DNA of 64,000 bases from Lichenostomus cassidix. Its lineage: Eukaryota; Chordata; Aves; Passeriformes; Meliphagidae. The notes below the pieces were generated by a model. It searched no databases and was not told the origin of the DNA. It saw only the letters and a program-made list of their open reading frames with translations. Positions 39,495 through 52,340 of this stretch are shown here, one piece after another. The stretch is from assembly GCA_008360975.2 (NCBI GenBank), contig CM039211.1, positions 69,096,565 through 69,160,564 on the forward strand. The letters are read 5' to 3'. Position 1 is the stretch's first letter; each line of letters begins with the position of its first letter. The translations under genes were made by a program, and so were the position numbers.

Positions 39495-39942
39495 TTACAG
39501 CACATCTCAGATGAGAGGGCTGGAGCACCTTTCCTATGGAGAATGGCTGAGGGAGGTGAGATTCCCTGGAGAAGAGGAGATTCTGAGGAGCCCTTAGAAC
39601 ACCTTCCATTACCTAAATGGGGCTTATAAAAAGGAGGGAGAGAGATTTTTCATGCAGGCAGATAGTGACAGGAAAATGGTGGATGGTTTCAAACTAGAAG
39701 TTGCATTTTAGGAAGTTACATATTAGGAAGAAATTCTTTATATGAGAGGGGTGAGGCCCTGGCACAGGTGACCCAGCAAAGCTGTGGTTGCTCCATCCGT
39801 GGAAGTGTTCAAATCCAGGTTGGACAGGGCTTGGAGAGACCTGGTGTGATGGAAGGTGTCCCAGTCCAGGGGGATGAAAACCAAATGGTCTTTAAGGTCC
39901 TTTCCAATCTAAGCCATTCAATGATTCATTCTATGATTTCAA
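39495..39942 (+). mobile_element. CR1-type LINE, 3' fragment (about 450 bp)
   Basis: It matches the CR1 3' region in order: 'ctggagcacctttcctatgg', 'gaatggctgagggag', 'ctggagaagaggagattctg', 'ggaagtgttcaaatccaggt', 'tggacagggcttggag' and 'ggtgtcccagtcca'. It closes with 'ctttaaggtcctttccaatc' and the repeated terminal ATTCTATGATTTC. This is mainly the 3' part of ORF2 and the untranslated tail. It is 5'-truncated and full of substitutions; its frames are broken and cannot code. Confidence 0.9.
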
Positions 39943-42900
39943 GTCTATAGCTAAGACTGAAGAATCTGTCTGAGGATTTAACAGTGAAGAAAGTGCAAGA
40001 AATGCACAGTTTTTCTTGTAATTGGTACAGGAACCACTTAAGTCTAAATCTTTCGTATAGATTGAACAAAACTATCCCAATCTTGGGAGTTCATCAATAC
40101 ACTGTACTATAGGATCTTACTAACATCATGCTTGTAGGATCTTCATCTTCAGGGTACCAGTGGTTAGAGATATTGAATGGAGACTTTATTTATATTTCCA
40201 ACTTTATTTTGTCATCTGCAGATTCAAATTGAGAAGATCTCTTTGGTATTTCAGCCTCGAAACATTTTCATCCATCACATTATTAAAAAATGACTAATCA
40301 GTGGGTGGTTATAAGAGATCACTTTTGGAAGAAGCTTACAGATTGCTTTTATTGCCATCCTATTGAGCATACAAACAGTTTCTATCCCTCCATACATATT
40401 TATATAACTTAGATGTTTTAGAATTCTTTTATCCTGAATAATTTCAACACCACGGAAAAGCTACTTCAAAATCAACAAAGTAAATAATCGAACTTTGTGC
40501 TTATGAAAAAATAAATGCATAAAATTAAGTTTCTCACCCAAAAACTCATTAGTTACTGCAGTTCTTTGGAAAATTGTCATCAGGCTTAACATAACGAATA
40601 CAAAATTTCTTAGTTCCAGAACTCAAAAAACTAGAGTGTCAAGGATTTTACTGACAAAAGAAAGGCTACCTCTAAAAACAGGATGGGAATTCATGAAAAT
40701 GTAGTGAAACATGACACCAAAAAATCAACTTGCAGCAATCTCAAGAAATGTTCTTGAATATCTTGTACCAGCTTTACCAGTGTTGCTTTTCTTCACTTGT
40801 TTTGCTCAATGGTTGTCCCTACTGAACAAGTAGGGACTTCACTAAATTGACTGTTCTCTTTGATGATGATTCTTCAGTCTGGACTTTAGGAATAATATAG
40901 ACAACATAATACAGACAAACACCAGTTCCTAATATCCCAGGCAGAAACCTTTTTCCTTGGCAAAAATCACAAAGGCAGTATAGAGCTGAGAATGCACTAG
41001 GAAAGAGCAGAGCAAATGAATAAAGTAATATAAAGGTCAGATAATTTGCAAAAGCAAGGCAGAGGTGACCTCAGAACAACCACGAGCCAAATGCTGATTT
41101 CACATCTTCCAGGGCAAGATAAGTCTGCCAATATTCTGTACAGTGCACTTACAAAACTTCAGAATAGGTGAAAATGGTATTTATCAGAATGCTTTTCAAA
41201 AGAATATATAGTGATGTTAAATAGAAGTTTTGTTGGTGATTCCTGGGGAGCATAATGAGTTATTGAAAATTGTAGCAAGAAATTATGACACAAACAGATT
41301 TCATGCTGCTCTCTTCCCTTTTCAAAGTATTTTCATTGTTTTACTATTGACATAAAGTGAAAATAATGATGTCTTGTATATACAACATACATATTTCAGG
41401 CAGCCATGCTTCATTTTTACACAAAAATACTCAAAATAGACATTGGACTTTTACGTAATATTTGTATTGCAAACAGCTTTGTGGACATCTAAGTAAAGGT
41501 TAGAATGATGTTACAGCAAACAAGCAAGTAATGAATTTTTAATTTTATTTTATTGAGGATGAATTTTCACTTTTTTTTTTGCCTGTCCTCACATTGAAAA
41601 CAACATCTGCCATTAAGCATGAGAGTCACTTAAAAATGAAATGAAAAATAAAAGACTAATGGTTTTCCCAGGGGAATTAAAACTAATGTGCAGATCTTTT
41701 TTATTTTCTTTTTCTAAATAAAAATAATAACAGTTGGTTGGGGAAATTTTTCCTCAGTTATTCTTTTTCTACTTTTTCTTTTAAGGACTTGCCTCCTAAA
41801 AGATCCAAATCTCATATAGCAGAGACAATAATATATATTTTTTGCCTTTTGAAACATATTCCAAACATTACTTCCAGCTTACTTGGTTGGTTACATCTCC
41901 TAGTAGCTAATAATGGCATTGATATAATAATTGCAGTGCTAAAGGATTCCAGACATCAGTTCTTAATGCAAATGGAGTCTGTTTTGTTGAAGGAATTAAC
42001 AAATTTACTCATTACCAACTTCTCCACGGGATTATAGCCACCAATGGATAGCTGAAATTAGGGCAGTTATCTAACCTAAGTCTATAACATTTTATACTAT
42101 AAGGAAATTATCCTCCACCCTTCAATAAGCCTTTTGGGGGAAATTTAACTTCAGAAGAATATAACTACTAGGAGTATGCAAATAATGGATTTTTTTTCAT
42201 GAATATTCATTCAAATAGAGAGCAATCTCTCTGATTATTTTGTGATCTTCTATGACAGTCATGAGTTCTGCTTTTGCTTACATTAACACTTCCGAAGCTG
42301 AAAATATATTGTATAGAGTTCATTTACTGGACAAGCATGTTATTTTCCTGTTCATCAGTACATAATTATGAAAGTAGTCAGAATTCACGTTATTTTTTTT
42401 ACATGTTCAGTAATCTCATAGCACTTTTGCACTATTTTTAGGTTAAAGTTTTGATGATGCAGATGATTTGCAATTTTTACAATTCATTTTGCATTAATTA
42501 TGTCCACCAAAAGGAAAATGGGTGAAATATAAATGAAATGTAAGTATTTTTCGTTTCATCCTTTGGGAAGACATCTTCTGACAGATATAGATGCCTAAAC
42601 TGAGCTCCATTACCTGACCTGACTGTCTCTTTACGATACCTTAATGGTGAAGAACATTCAGGATATTGGAGAGCACTACCTGTGGGCAGGAGTCTGCCAA
42701 TCAGAAAACTAAAGGCAAATTAAACATTTTTCTCTCTCTCTCTCTCTTTTTTTTTTCCTTTGAGATATTTGTATTGTGTATTTTTTTGAGATATTAGCGA
42801 TTGAACAGATATGAAAAAAAAAGAATTTTTGAGTATTTTTCAAATTGAGAGAATTCAACTTGACAGGTAACAATCTAAGGAGTTGACTTAAGCAATGGAT

Positions 42901-45252
42901 AACTGGACATTTTAAACTGTGACACACTAGTTCTGTAAAAGATGAGCACTGAGAAAAAAAATATTCAGTAGGAGGAAAGGAAAGAAGCAAAAGAGAGATG
43001 GCTGCAGTGCTAAGGTTAAAGATCTCAGAAAGAAGATGGACCTGGAAGCTGTCTGTTTTGCAAGAAGTTGGCCAATTGTCCCATGGACTACACAGAAAAT
43101 CCAAAGAATAACAATGAAGTTGGATGAAGAAATCACAGAACAAATAGTTATAACAGCAGTACAATTAGCAGCAATCACAGTAACTTTAAATTGAAATTTA
43201 TAGGTTGAAATTAAGTAATACCATCAATATTAATAAAAGCTAGGGACCAATTGTATTATCTTTGTATGATTAAATCTAGTGAATGCTCTGCTCCTGACTG
43301 CATTGTGCAGAGAATCCTTCTCACAAGAGATAAAACTCAGATGACTTCCATTCATGATTTACAACGTCTTTGTCAAGAGCTTATTGCTGGAACAATGGTA
43401 ATGCCACATTGCATCAGGAAAGGGTCTGAATGTCATTTAATGAATATAACTTTAATTTTGGATGACTTAAACAGAGATACTGCTCAATTCATTGGTACAC
43501 TCTGCCTCTGTAATTCACTTCATGGAGTTAACAATCAGCATGGGCAGTATATTTACACAAACTAAAGGTAGCTAAAATTTCATTCATATGTTTTGCTGTT
43601 GCTTTTGAGACAGGGAGATTCTGTAAGTCATCATCTACTTCCCAGATTATATAAAAAATAGAGCTGGTTTACAATATCTTCTTACTGACTGCCAGACATG
43701 TCGTGGCTGATGCTCACAGGCTTGAACCCTAATGGAAAGCTTGCAAAGGAGGGAAAATGCAGCACATGGCTATGAGTTCCAGCTAGCAAGAGGAGCAGAT
43801 ACATCCCTGGAGTTGAACAGACAACTGGGGAAAAGTTTGTTTCAATGCATTACACTAACCTCAATCTGTGGAAATCACAGTGCATCCTCTGGGGGAAAGC
43901 TGCCTCTGTGACTGTGCTTTATAGGTAGGGCACAGCAGAAGCTCACAGAGTGGCAACTGTTGTGGTTTAAGGGGAAGAGCTCTGTCCAGGCACATAACTA
44001 TTCCAGTATCATAATATCATAATGCTGGAGTCACTTACTGTAACGGCCAGCTAATGGGGAAAGATGGAGCAGAAGCATTTTCCAAAGTCCCACTTCACTT
44101 ACAGTAAATTAATGCCTGTGGTGAACACTGATAAACTGAAGGTAATAACAAAGTTAGCAATCTTACATCTTGGATTCCATTCATCTACTTGAGTCCTAGG
44201 TATATGCTTTTTACCAAAGCACGATCCTCCTCTTCAAACTGCATTTCTGAGAAGGTTTCACTTTAAATTGCTGTGCATTGCACACTAATGCTGAAAGCCT
44301 ATCAGTACTTATAAAGGCTAACTATTTTTCAATTTTTCAAAATTTAGATTAATGTAATTTATTGTATTCTTCAGCAAAAGTTTACTAAACAGGATTTTTC
44401 AAGTGAGAAGGAAATCTAAAATAAACAAATCTGTATTTCTGTCCTCTTTGTAACACACCACCCAAATGCTTGGTCCTTTAAAGTGCTGGTTTTTGCTTCA
44501 CAACACACACCCCAGGAAACAGCCCAGTCTGTCAGCCGAGGCAATAGGGCAACTAATGAGAGAGTTTTCTCTTCCCTTCAGCATCCCTGGAATTTGAAAG
44601 ATCACAGAGCTTAGCAAGATAGGAACACAAGACTCAATTTCCAATTCTTTCTTTCTACAGACATGGTTTCTGAAGGGCGAAGTTTTTTGAGATGGTAAAA
44701 GGATTACTCCACTGATGCATATCATCAGCTTATATTTAGGAGCAAAGCTGGAAGTGGCTTGGAAAGAAGGGAATTCTCTTACCTTACTAATTGAATCGGA
44801 ATGTCTTTTTAGTATCCTCTCTCAGTAATCTGATATGAAAGTCACTAATATGATACGACTGTAACATAGTATTAGCAACAATATATTCTGATATGATATG
44901 AATGCTAATGCAATACAAAGGAATGTTGCTAATGTGCTAATCGGATAAGATATTGCTAATGAGATATGAGAGACTCCACTAAAAAAAATTATATTACTTC
45001 CCTTAACTTTTTGAAGATAGCATTAACCTTGTTCACTAGGAATACTGCAAAATGTCCTTTTGCTCTTTCCTGGATATTTACAGTTCTGTTTGTCCACATT
45101 TCAGCTTTGTAGGCACTGTGATTTTACTGACAGGAGACTCAGACTCAATAATAAAAAGAATAAATGATTGCAGAGTGATTTGTGAGCCTCAAACCAACAT
45201 GCACTGATGTGGTAGTCACTTAGCGTTGGGATAATGTGTATATTTAGGCAAG
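39943..45252. other. Unique AT-rich sequence, no gene recognised
   Basis: It contains a (TC)n-T tract at 42727-42756, A runs and a degenerate GCTAATG-rich patch listed separately. The 151-codon reverse frame at 42709-43164 gets its start or end from the TC tract and shows no domain. The 104-codon + frame at 43251-43565 has no recognisable homologue. Neither is accepted as a gene. Confidence 0.5.
44822..44970. repeat. Degenerate GATATG / GCTAATG short repeats
   Basis: GCTAATG recurs at 44904-44910, 44928-44934 and 44955-44961, interspersed with several GATATGA or GATAAGA words. It looks like a decayed short tandem array but the unit is irregular. Confidence 0.45.
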
Positions 45253-45655
45253 TTTCATAGAATTGTGGAATAGTTTATGTCAGAAAAAAAGACATTAAGA
45301 TCATTACATCCAACCATTAATCCACCACTGCCATGTCCAACACTAGGTCCCCAAGTCCCACATCTCCCCCTCCAGGGATGGTGACTCCACTCCTTCCCTG
45401 GACAGCCTGTTCCAAAGCCTTCACCCTTTCAGGGAAGAACTTTTACTAAATATCCAATGTAAATCTCCTCTGCTGCAACTTAAGGTTATTTCCTCTCATC
45501 AAATCATTTGTTACCTGTGAGAGAAACCAACCCCCACCTGGCTGCAACCTCCTTTCTGGGAGTCATAGACAGTGAGAAGATCCCCTCTGAGCCTCCTTTT
45601 CTCCAGGCTGAGCCACTCCAGCTTCCTCACTTGTTCCTCGTAGGAGTTGTTCTTT
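45253..45655 (-). mobile_element. CR1-type LINE, 3' fragment, reverse orientation
   Basis: Read on the + strand, it begins with the reverse complement of the CR1 terminus (TCATAGAATTGTGGAATAG) and continues through 'gatcattacatccaaccatt', 'ccactgccatgtccaacact' and 'ctccagggatggtgactcca'. Further on are 'ggacagcctgttccaaagcc', 'gatcccctctgagcctcctt' and 'ctccaggctgagccactcca'. This is the 3' part of a CR1 element on the reverse strand, 5'-truncated near 45655. Short deletions and substitutions destroy any frame. A long polypyrimidine array starts about 230 bases beyond its truncated end. Confidence 0.9.
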
Positions 45656-45884
45656 TGTTTCAACTAATCTCCAATGGTCTTTCAAAAATTACGATTCAAG
45701 TGTACTAATATTCAGGTGAAGGAGTGTAGTGTTATTTCCTACATTACACAGGGAGAAACAAGGTTAGAAAACTGATTTATCCACTAGAGGTGAATCTGGA
45801 CAGAATGGTGGAATTCCCGTAGACAGATATCCAATTTATTACTGATTTTTTTTTCCCCTCTAATACTGTAAATTTTCTTTTCAA

Positions 45885-46215
45885 TCTTTTTCTCTTTTTC
45901 TTTCTTTTTCTTTTTCTTTTTCTTTTTCTTTTTCTTTTTCTTTTTCTTTTTCTTTTTCTTTTTCTTTTTCTTTTTCTTTTTCTTTTTCTTTTCCTTTTCC
46001 TTTTCCTTTTCCTTCTTTTCCTTTTTCTTTTTTTTTCTTTTCCTTTTCCTTTTTCTTTTTCTTTTTCTTTTTCTTTTTCTTTTTCTTTTTCTTTTTCTTT
46101 TTCTTTTTCTTTTTTCTTTTTCTTTTTCTTTTTTTTTCTTTTTCTTTTTCTTTTTCTTTTTCTTTTTCTTTTTCTTTTTCTTTTTCTTTTTCTTTTTCTT
46201 TTCTTTTTCTTTTTC

Positions 46216-46246
<31 letters not shown>

Positions 46247-46505
46247 TTTTCTTTTCTTTTCTTTTTCTTTCTTTCTTTTTTCTTTTTCTTTTCTTTTCGT
46301 CTTTTTATTTTCTTTTCTTTCTTTTTTCTTTTCCTTTTCCTTTTTCCTTTTCCTTTTCCTTTTCCTTTTCCTTTTCCTTTTCCTTTTCTTTTTCTTCTTT
46401 TTTCTTTTTTCTTTTTCTTTTTTTTCTTTCCCTTTTTCCTTTTCTTTTTACTTTCTTTTGTCTTTTCTTTTTCCTTTTCCCTTCTTTTTTTCCTATTTTA
46501 TTGTC
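45885..46505 (+). repeat. Very long polypyrimidine (CTTTTT)n / (CCTTTT)n microsatellite
   Basis: From 45885 to 46298 there are 414 bases without a single purine, then after G46299 and A46307 another 142 pyrimidines (46308-46449). The unit is mostly the hexamer CTTTTT, with blocks of CCTTTT (around 45992-46025 and 46331-46390) and irregular CTTT or TTTTC spacing. A tract of this length can form triplex (H-) DNA, and its purine strand is A-rich. It is probably highly length-variable and a risk point for assembly. Confidence 0.97.
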
Positions 46506-48354
46506 TTATTCTCAACCTTTTCACTTTCATTGTAATTTTTTTTTTTTTTTTTATTTGTCATTGCTTGTTGTGCTCTCAGGAATTAAAAGAATGATGATCT
46601 TATGAAGGTAATGGATTGGAGTTGCCCTTAGTTCCCTCATATATGGTCTACCACATGGAAAAACACACACATGAACTAAATGTAGTCTTGAGATGCCTGG
46701 GCATTGGTAGAAATTTTGATTGTAGCACCAATAGGTGTACAAAAATGTTAGAGTCAACACATTTAAACTAATATTTAGCAGGAGGAAGTTTCAGTAGAGG
46801 TATTTGTAGTTAGGTGCAGATCTGAGCACGGTTGGGATATATATTATGTTACATTATATAAAATATGCAACAACTCCACTCCCCCCATATTGAATTCTGG
46901 GACTTACAAGCCCTTAGCTTAAAAAAAAAAGGGGGGTTTAAACAGTTTCTTTCAATAAACAGAACTCCTATTAGCAAAAATGACTAGTAAAGTGTGTGAG
47001 GTGGTTTGGGTTTGTGTGGTTTAGGGTTTTTGTTTGTTGTTTGTTTGTGCTGTTTGTTTGTTTGTTTTTTCTTCTTTATTTTTGTGCTATGTAAGGTCAT
47101 ATTTTCATACTTAAACTGACATGACTTTCATAACAGTTTCCTCTATTTTAGTGCCTGGCACCTGATAGGCAGAATCTCTCTTCCCAAGAACAGTGTGTTA
47201 CTGTACAAGTTAGAACAAGAACAACGGACAGGACACATAATCTTTCTTATACTTCTTTTGCTTCTTGGCTCATTTTTTGTGCCATTTTGGCAAAGTTGCA
47301 CAGTTATTTTGTGGTTTAGATTATCTGCAAAATGGGTGTATTAATAATTACCTTCTTGCAGAGGTAATTATAAACTGTTTAATACTGATTAATAATTAGA
47401 AATGTTTTAATCCCCTTACAGGAAGGGAATTAAATGCAAAGTACTATTATGACTGTTAATAATGCACAGTGAACTTTCATGCTTATATGTAGTGGTTTCC
47501 TCTTTTATCCGTTTCCCAGCTTAACACTTACTTTTTAAATTGAAACTATATTAGGCAAGGTTATTCAGGAGAAAGCAGAATGGTGGATGCAAGGGTAAAT
47601 TTGAGGAAGAGGGTGGGTTATTGAAAGGAAATGAAGCCGCTGACTTCATTGTGTCTTACAATAGAATGGAGGAAAGCAGCACAAAAGAACTATTAGTATT
47701 AATATGAATAATGACCTATAAATATTCCACTTGTTAACCATGTAATCAATTCTCTGGTCTCAATGGATGTCTATCTTCCCTTTTGTATATTTGTATATTA
47801 TAATTTAAATGCATACATTATAATGACTTTTTTTGGCTTACTGGCTTAATGTATGAGAGACTATTCATTTAGCAGTCAGATATTTATTCATTTCTGTTGG
47901 ATTGGAATTGCAAAGTCCTTGCTTAGCAGATTTAGTACACTAAGTAGCTATTCCACAGGGTAGTAAGGTTAACATGGGAATGATGCAGGGGTTTCTAAAG
48001 CTGACAGAGGCATCTGGTGCTCAGCTCTGGGTACTGCTCGAAGACATATTGCATAGACAGGTTTCAGTCATTGTCACCCTGTTGGATCCCCAGTGAGCTC
48101 CACACCAGAAAAAACGTACATTTGTTATTAAATTGTAGCCTGATGACACTTATTGAGTATTTGCAGGTTGGCAGGGTAAAAATGGAAAGTTAGAACATTT
48201 GTCACATTATCCTTGATGGCAGTATTATACAGAATATTTAGTTTTATTGGTATGAACTTTTCCTCATCTGTTTTGTCTACAGAACAAGCTTGTTTGACTG
48301 CATGTAGGCTATTTGCTTAAAAGAGGTTTAAGGTAGTGGTTTGTGGCAATTATT
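46506..48354. other. Unique noncoding stretch with TG-rich tract
   Basis: It holds a T run at 46538-46552 and a T/G-rich (TTTG)n tract at 46996-47070. The complex stretch 47270-47560 may be conserved but has no specific support. No gene is recognised. Confidence 0.5.
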
Positions 48355-48383
48355 GAGGCAAAAAAAAAAAAAAAAAAAGCCTC
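48355..48383. repeat. 19-base A run with inverted 5-bp flanks
   Basis: A run of 19 A (48360-48378) is flanked by GAGGC on the left and GCCTC on the right. It lies 36 bases before the LTR at 48419 and is probably incidental. Confidence 0.7.
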
Positions 48384-48418
48384 TATCCTTGCTCTTCCTT
48401 CTTACCCAGTTTAGATGT

Positions 48419-48972
48419 TGTGGTTTAACTCCAGAAGGCACCACAAGGTCAGCTGCTCCACCTCATGGGATGTGGGAGAGAATTGGAAGTGGAACAGGGG
48501 CAAAACTCATTTGTTGTGTTAAAGAGAATTTAAAAAAAAAGCTATGAGTGCAAGGAAAGCAAAGTAAGGAATTCATTCACTACTTCCCAGCAGCAAGTGG
48601 GTGTTTGGCCATGCCCAGAACATCAGGGCTCCATCACATGGAATGGTTACTTGGAAGGCAAAAGTCACCACTCTGAATGTCCCTACCTCCCTCCCCTTAC
48701 CCCAGCCATTATTGCTGAGCATGACACCATAGGTTTTGGAACATCTCTGGGGACATTTGGGTGGCCAGGTGTCCCACGTGTGTCACCCCACTGCCTCTTG
48801 TGCATCCCCATCCTAATTAAAGCAGGCAGAGGATACCTTGATGCTGTCTAAGCTCTGCTCATCGATAAATAAAAGTCCTCTCTTAACAAGAGTTTCCATC
48901 ACAAATACAAGGCATAACCACATAAAAGGAGCTATAGAGACAGCTGACTTTATCCCAACCCAGACCAGTGCA
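48419..48972 (+). mobile_element. Solo LTR of an avian endogenous retrovirus (different family)
   Basis: It begins TGTGGTTTAACTCC and ends AGACCAGTGCA. Internal words are 'gtgggagagaattggaag', 'gggctccatcacatgg', 'gttacttggaaggcaaaag', 'tgctgagcatgacaccatag' and 'gctctgctcatcgataaat', which match an LTR family I recognise as widespread in birds. AATAAA at 48868-48873 sits where the R/U5 polyadenylation signal is expected, supporting + orientation. The flanking 6 bases (AGATGT before, ATAGGT after) agree at only 4 positions, so a 6-bp target duplication is weakly suggested at best. No internal viral sequence follows, so it is a solo LTR, old and diverged. Confidence 0.8.
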
Positions 48973-51900
48973 ATAGGTGAAATAGACACTGTTTTCCAAA
49001 CATAAAAAACATGTTTCCAAACATGGCAATATAACTTGTTTATTATCTTACAAGTAAATTGCTTTCCCAGCTGTAAATCATGATCACCCTCAAAAATACG
49101 TCGTCTATAAATATATCTCCTTAGATTTTGAAAGTCACAAGGAAAATAACTCAAAGAAATCTAAAAAGAAAGGACTCTCCAACTTCTTTTATGTCTTACA
49201 ATGCTATTTTTTATGCCATAAGGCTTCAGCTGCATCTTCAAAATATAACGAGTTGACTGTAGGGTGTGTGTTGTATTCTGGATATCCGAGCTGTCTAAAA
49301 TGTCACTGAAGTTCTAGGAAAATGAATATTCAGTGACCGTAAAGGTCAATCAAATAGTCAGAGAAGCTTGTAGAGATGGAAGAATAGGGGAACATCTGCA
49401 TAAACATACGAAAGCAGTCCAGCTGCTGACCCTTGCTCTCACACAGATGTCTGTCTACTCCTCCATCTCAAATGTAGGTATTTATATGGGAAAAGATGTG
49501 CAGAAAGACATATGGATAGCCACATGTTGATGGATGGTTGGTTGGCTAAGTCTGTCACCGAGCAAAGAGGTGATGAATAATTTTTCTGGGGATGAGAGCC
49601 AGCACTTTTCGAGCCCTGCACATTCTGGAAGCTGGAACTCCTCACTGCCACATCAGTGAGGGGTCAGCTTTCCCAAAGAGAATCCCAGATTGGCCTGTCA
49701 ACCAGTGGTTGCTAGACTGGTTTTCAGGTGCTCTCTCAAGTTTTTAGCATCTTTCGGCTTAGAAAGAAAAACAAAACTCTAACACCTGTGTCCCACCTGC
49801 TGGACATTTCAGTTTGGACTGTGGAAAGAGAGCAATGTTTCAGTCTGGAAGGCGACTCAATTATTTCACCTGTAACTCTGTTCAGATTCCTCATAGATTT
49901 CCATTACTGTCTGCTTTAATGATGATCCTCGCTCCCTCCCTCTTCCTTGCACAAATTTGGCTTTGGTTCCATCTACTCCCTTCCTTCTGATAGACTACAG
50001 AACTGCTCATCCAAAGTCATAAATCCTCACAAGTATGATACACAATAGAGATCTAGACACTTTGCCTTTGGGGTCCAACAAAGGCTTCAGAATCACTCTT
50101 GATAACATTATCTTTTACCTTTTTAATTTTTCAGGGGAACCATTTTCTGTAAAATTGAAATCTTTTATCTTAAATCCATAGATCTTAGTTGTGACCTTGC
50201 ACCTTCTAAATAGGTCTAGAAGCCACTACAGAATGCTACTTTTCCTATTTTGCTTGGTCAACTTTCAGTATTGACTATTTTGTACTACTGGAGCAACAGC
50301 CATCCTTTATATCATATATAGGGCATAGTTATTGTTGTTCTTTTTGGCCCTGAGGAGCATTAAGAAAATTTATTCCACAAGGTTTTGTTTTGGCTTTTTT
50401 ATTAGCTTGTTTTTCTTTGGGGTTTTTTTTTTTTTGTTTGTTTGTTTTGGTTTTTTTTTTTTTTTACAGTGGGGGTTTTGCACTTTGAGCTGGATTATCA
50501 GGGTTATTTGAAATCACAATTTGGATTTGTTTCATGTCTTTTAGCTAAGATAATAAAACTGGAGTTAAAAACTGCTGTTTGAAAAAATGAATTTATGTGC
50601 TATTGCTACTTTTCTGTAATATTTAATCAAGAGATTCTCAATCTCAGTCTATTAACATTTGAACTGTGCTTTTCATACAAGTCATCTACAGAACTTTATT
50701 TTTAAAGGAACTAGAATAAACTATTAGCTAACCTGCTAGAGAGAACAGGCAAGTCAGATTTGAGAAGTTTTTGCCTATTTACTTCCAAAAAATAATGTAT
50801 GAGACATTGTGCATGTGATTTTGCCCACTTCCAGCTATAGAAAAATTCCCCTTGGAATTTAACTGATTTGCATTAAAAAGTAACGACAATGAGACCACAA
50901 ACTATGAAAATTATCTCTGATACACTATCAGGTTTTGGTTGGGTGTAGTTTTCTTTTGTATTCCACATGTTGTGTTAGGTACATGGTATGCATTCCTAGG
51001 GATTTGCAAATTTGCCATCTTCAAAATGGATATCAGCCAAGAGACCATATTCTGTTCTCCTTTAGAAAATCTGGGTTTAATAAAAGGGAACTCTAGTTAC
51101 AAAATCTAAAAAGTTATATAAACACATTTTATCACCACATCTTATTTCAGTGTTTCCAGAGTCCCTTCAAACAAACATTCACAGAAGTCTCAATGTAACT
51201 TTCAAGCAAATGGCAAAGTTTCCCAGCTTATGATTTTGTCAGCTCACAGAGAATGCCAGCCTGGGATAGCACAGTGTGTCCTTACATCTTGCATTGAAAG
51301 CATATCCTGACCATTGATTGCTAAAAGTTGTCATTCACTGCTTTTTCATTCTTTTCTTAAGAAAGGAAGGATATGAGACCAGAGAATAAGGGGGAGAATC
51401 AATCGGACACCAATTGGCCTTGCACAACACACAGAGCAAAACTGGCAGCAAGGCACTGGTTTGTATTTTAATATAAAGAATTCAAAGGACTTGAGAGTTA
51501 TGTGAATTCCATCTTTTGGGTGTGATTCACTGGACTTTAAATAGATATACACAGAGCAGGCATTTTCATCTGAGCTAGTCACTGCATACTCTCTCTATAG
51601 TAAATGGTGGGAAGTAATCACATCCAAGTTATGATTCCTCTCATTTTAAAGCAAGGTTCTAAAATATGCTGTGAAGCACATAATTCTGTTCACTGACTGT
51701 GAGGCAGGATCACCTAAGGTGCAGACACCATTGTATATGTTTAAAGCTTCATAAAGGCTAACTCTTAATTATCTAAGATATATACATTTTATACAAAGGT
51801 ATTTCCACTCTGTTTTTAAAAACTCAAATAAATCTCTATTTGGGCTTTGTTTACGCAATTCTGTAAATCTCACAAAATGCCTAAAAATCTGGTCCAGAAA

Positions 51901-52141
51901 GATTTGTCATGGCCATCCCTATTTTGTATTTTAGGATTTGATAAAATCTAATAATAAATTAAAAGTCTCTCCAGGCTTTGGAATGCCTCCAGATTAAAGT
52001 AGTAGGATTTTTCCCCCAGAAATGTCAACATCTAGGGCTGTTAGTACAAACAAACATTGATTTCATCAATAGCCCACTTTTTCCAGTAGTGAGAAAAAAA
52101 ATCTACCACATCATAGAAAAATCTGAAGCAAAGAATATAGA
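48973..52141. other. Unique noncoding sequence
   Basis: No gene is recognised. A T/G-rich tract lies at 50381-50465. The first 150 bases show no tRNA-type primer-binding site, which confirms the preceding LTR stands alone. Confidence 0.5.
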
Positions 52142-52340
52142 ATTAAAAAAAAAACCCAAAACCCAAACCAAACAAACAAAAAAACCAAAAAAAAAAAAAA
52201 AAAGAAACTACTTGAAATGAAGAAAAGCCCAAAGCAACAGTGTATGTAGAGGGATCTGTCTGGGTGGGTTTTTTTTGTTTTTTCCTTGGTTTTTTTTTTT
52301 TGTTTGTTTTGTTTTTTTTTTGGTTTTTTGGTTTTTTTTT
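52142..52340. repeat. Opposed A/C-rich and T/G-rich arms (imperfect inverted repeat)
   Basis: An A/C tract (52144-52204, AAAACCC and AAACC words, then 17 A) is followed about 60 bases later by a T/G tract (52266-52340, GGTTTT and TTTTG words). The two are roughly complementary, so the segment can fold back. Confidence 0.75.

Noticed and set aside
42709..43164. 151-codon reverse-strand open frame
   Set aside because: Its end translates a TC/T simple tract into an Arg-Glu/Lys run, the rest has no known domain, and the frame lacks support from composition or context.
43251..43565. 104-codon + frame
   Set aside because: It is in AT-rich DNA, its first codon is TTG, and it has no recognisable family. 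A chance frame is the simpler view.
45253..46505. CR1 plus polypyrimidine array as one composite element
   Set aside because: The array lies about 230 bases beyond the truncated 5' side of the CR1, not at its 3' end, so the two are probably independent.
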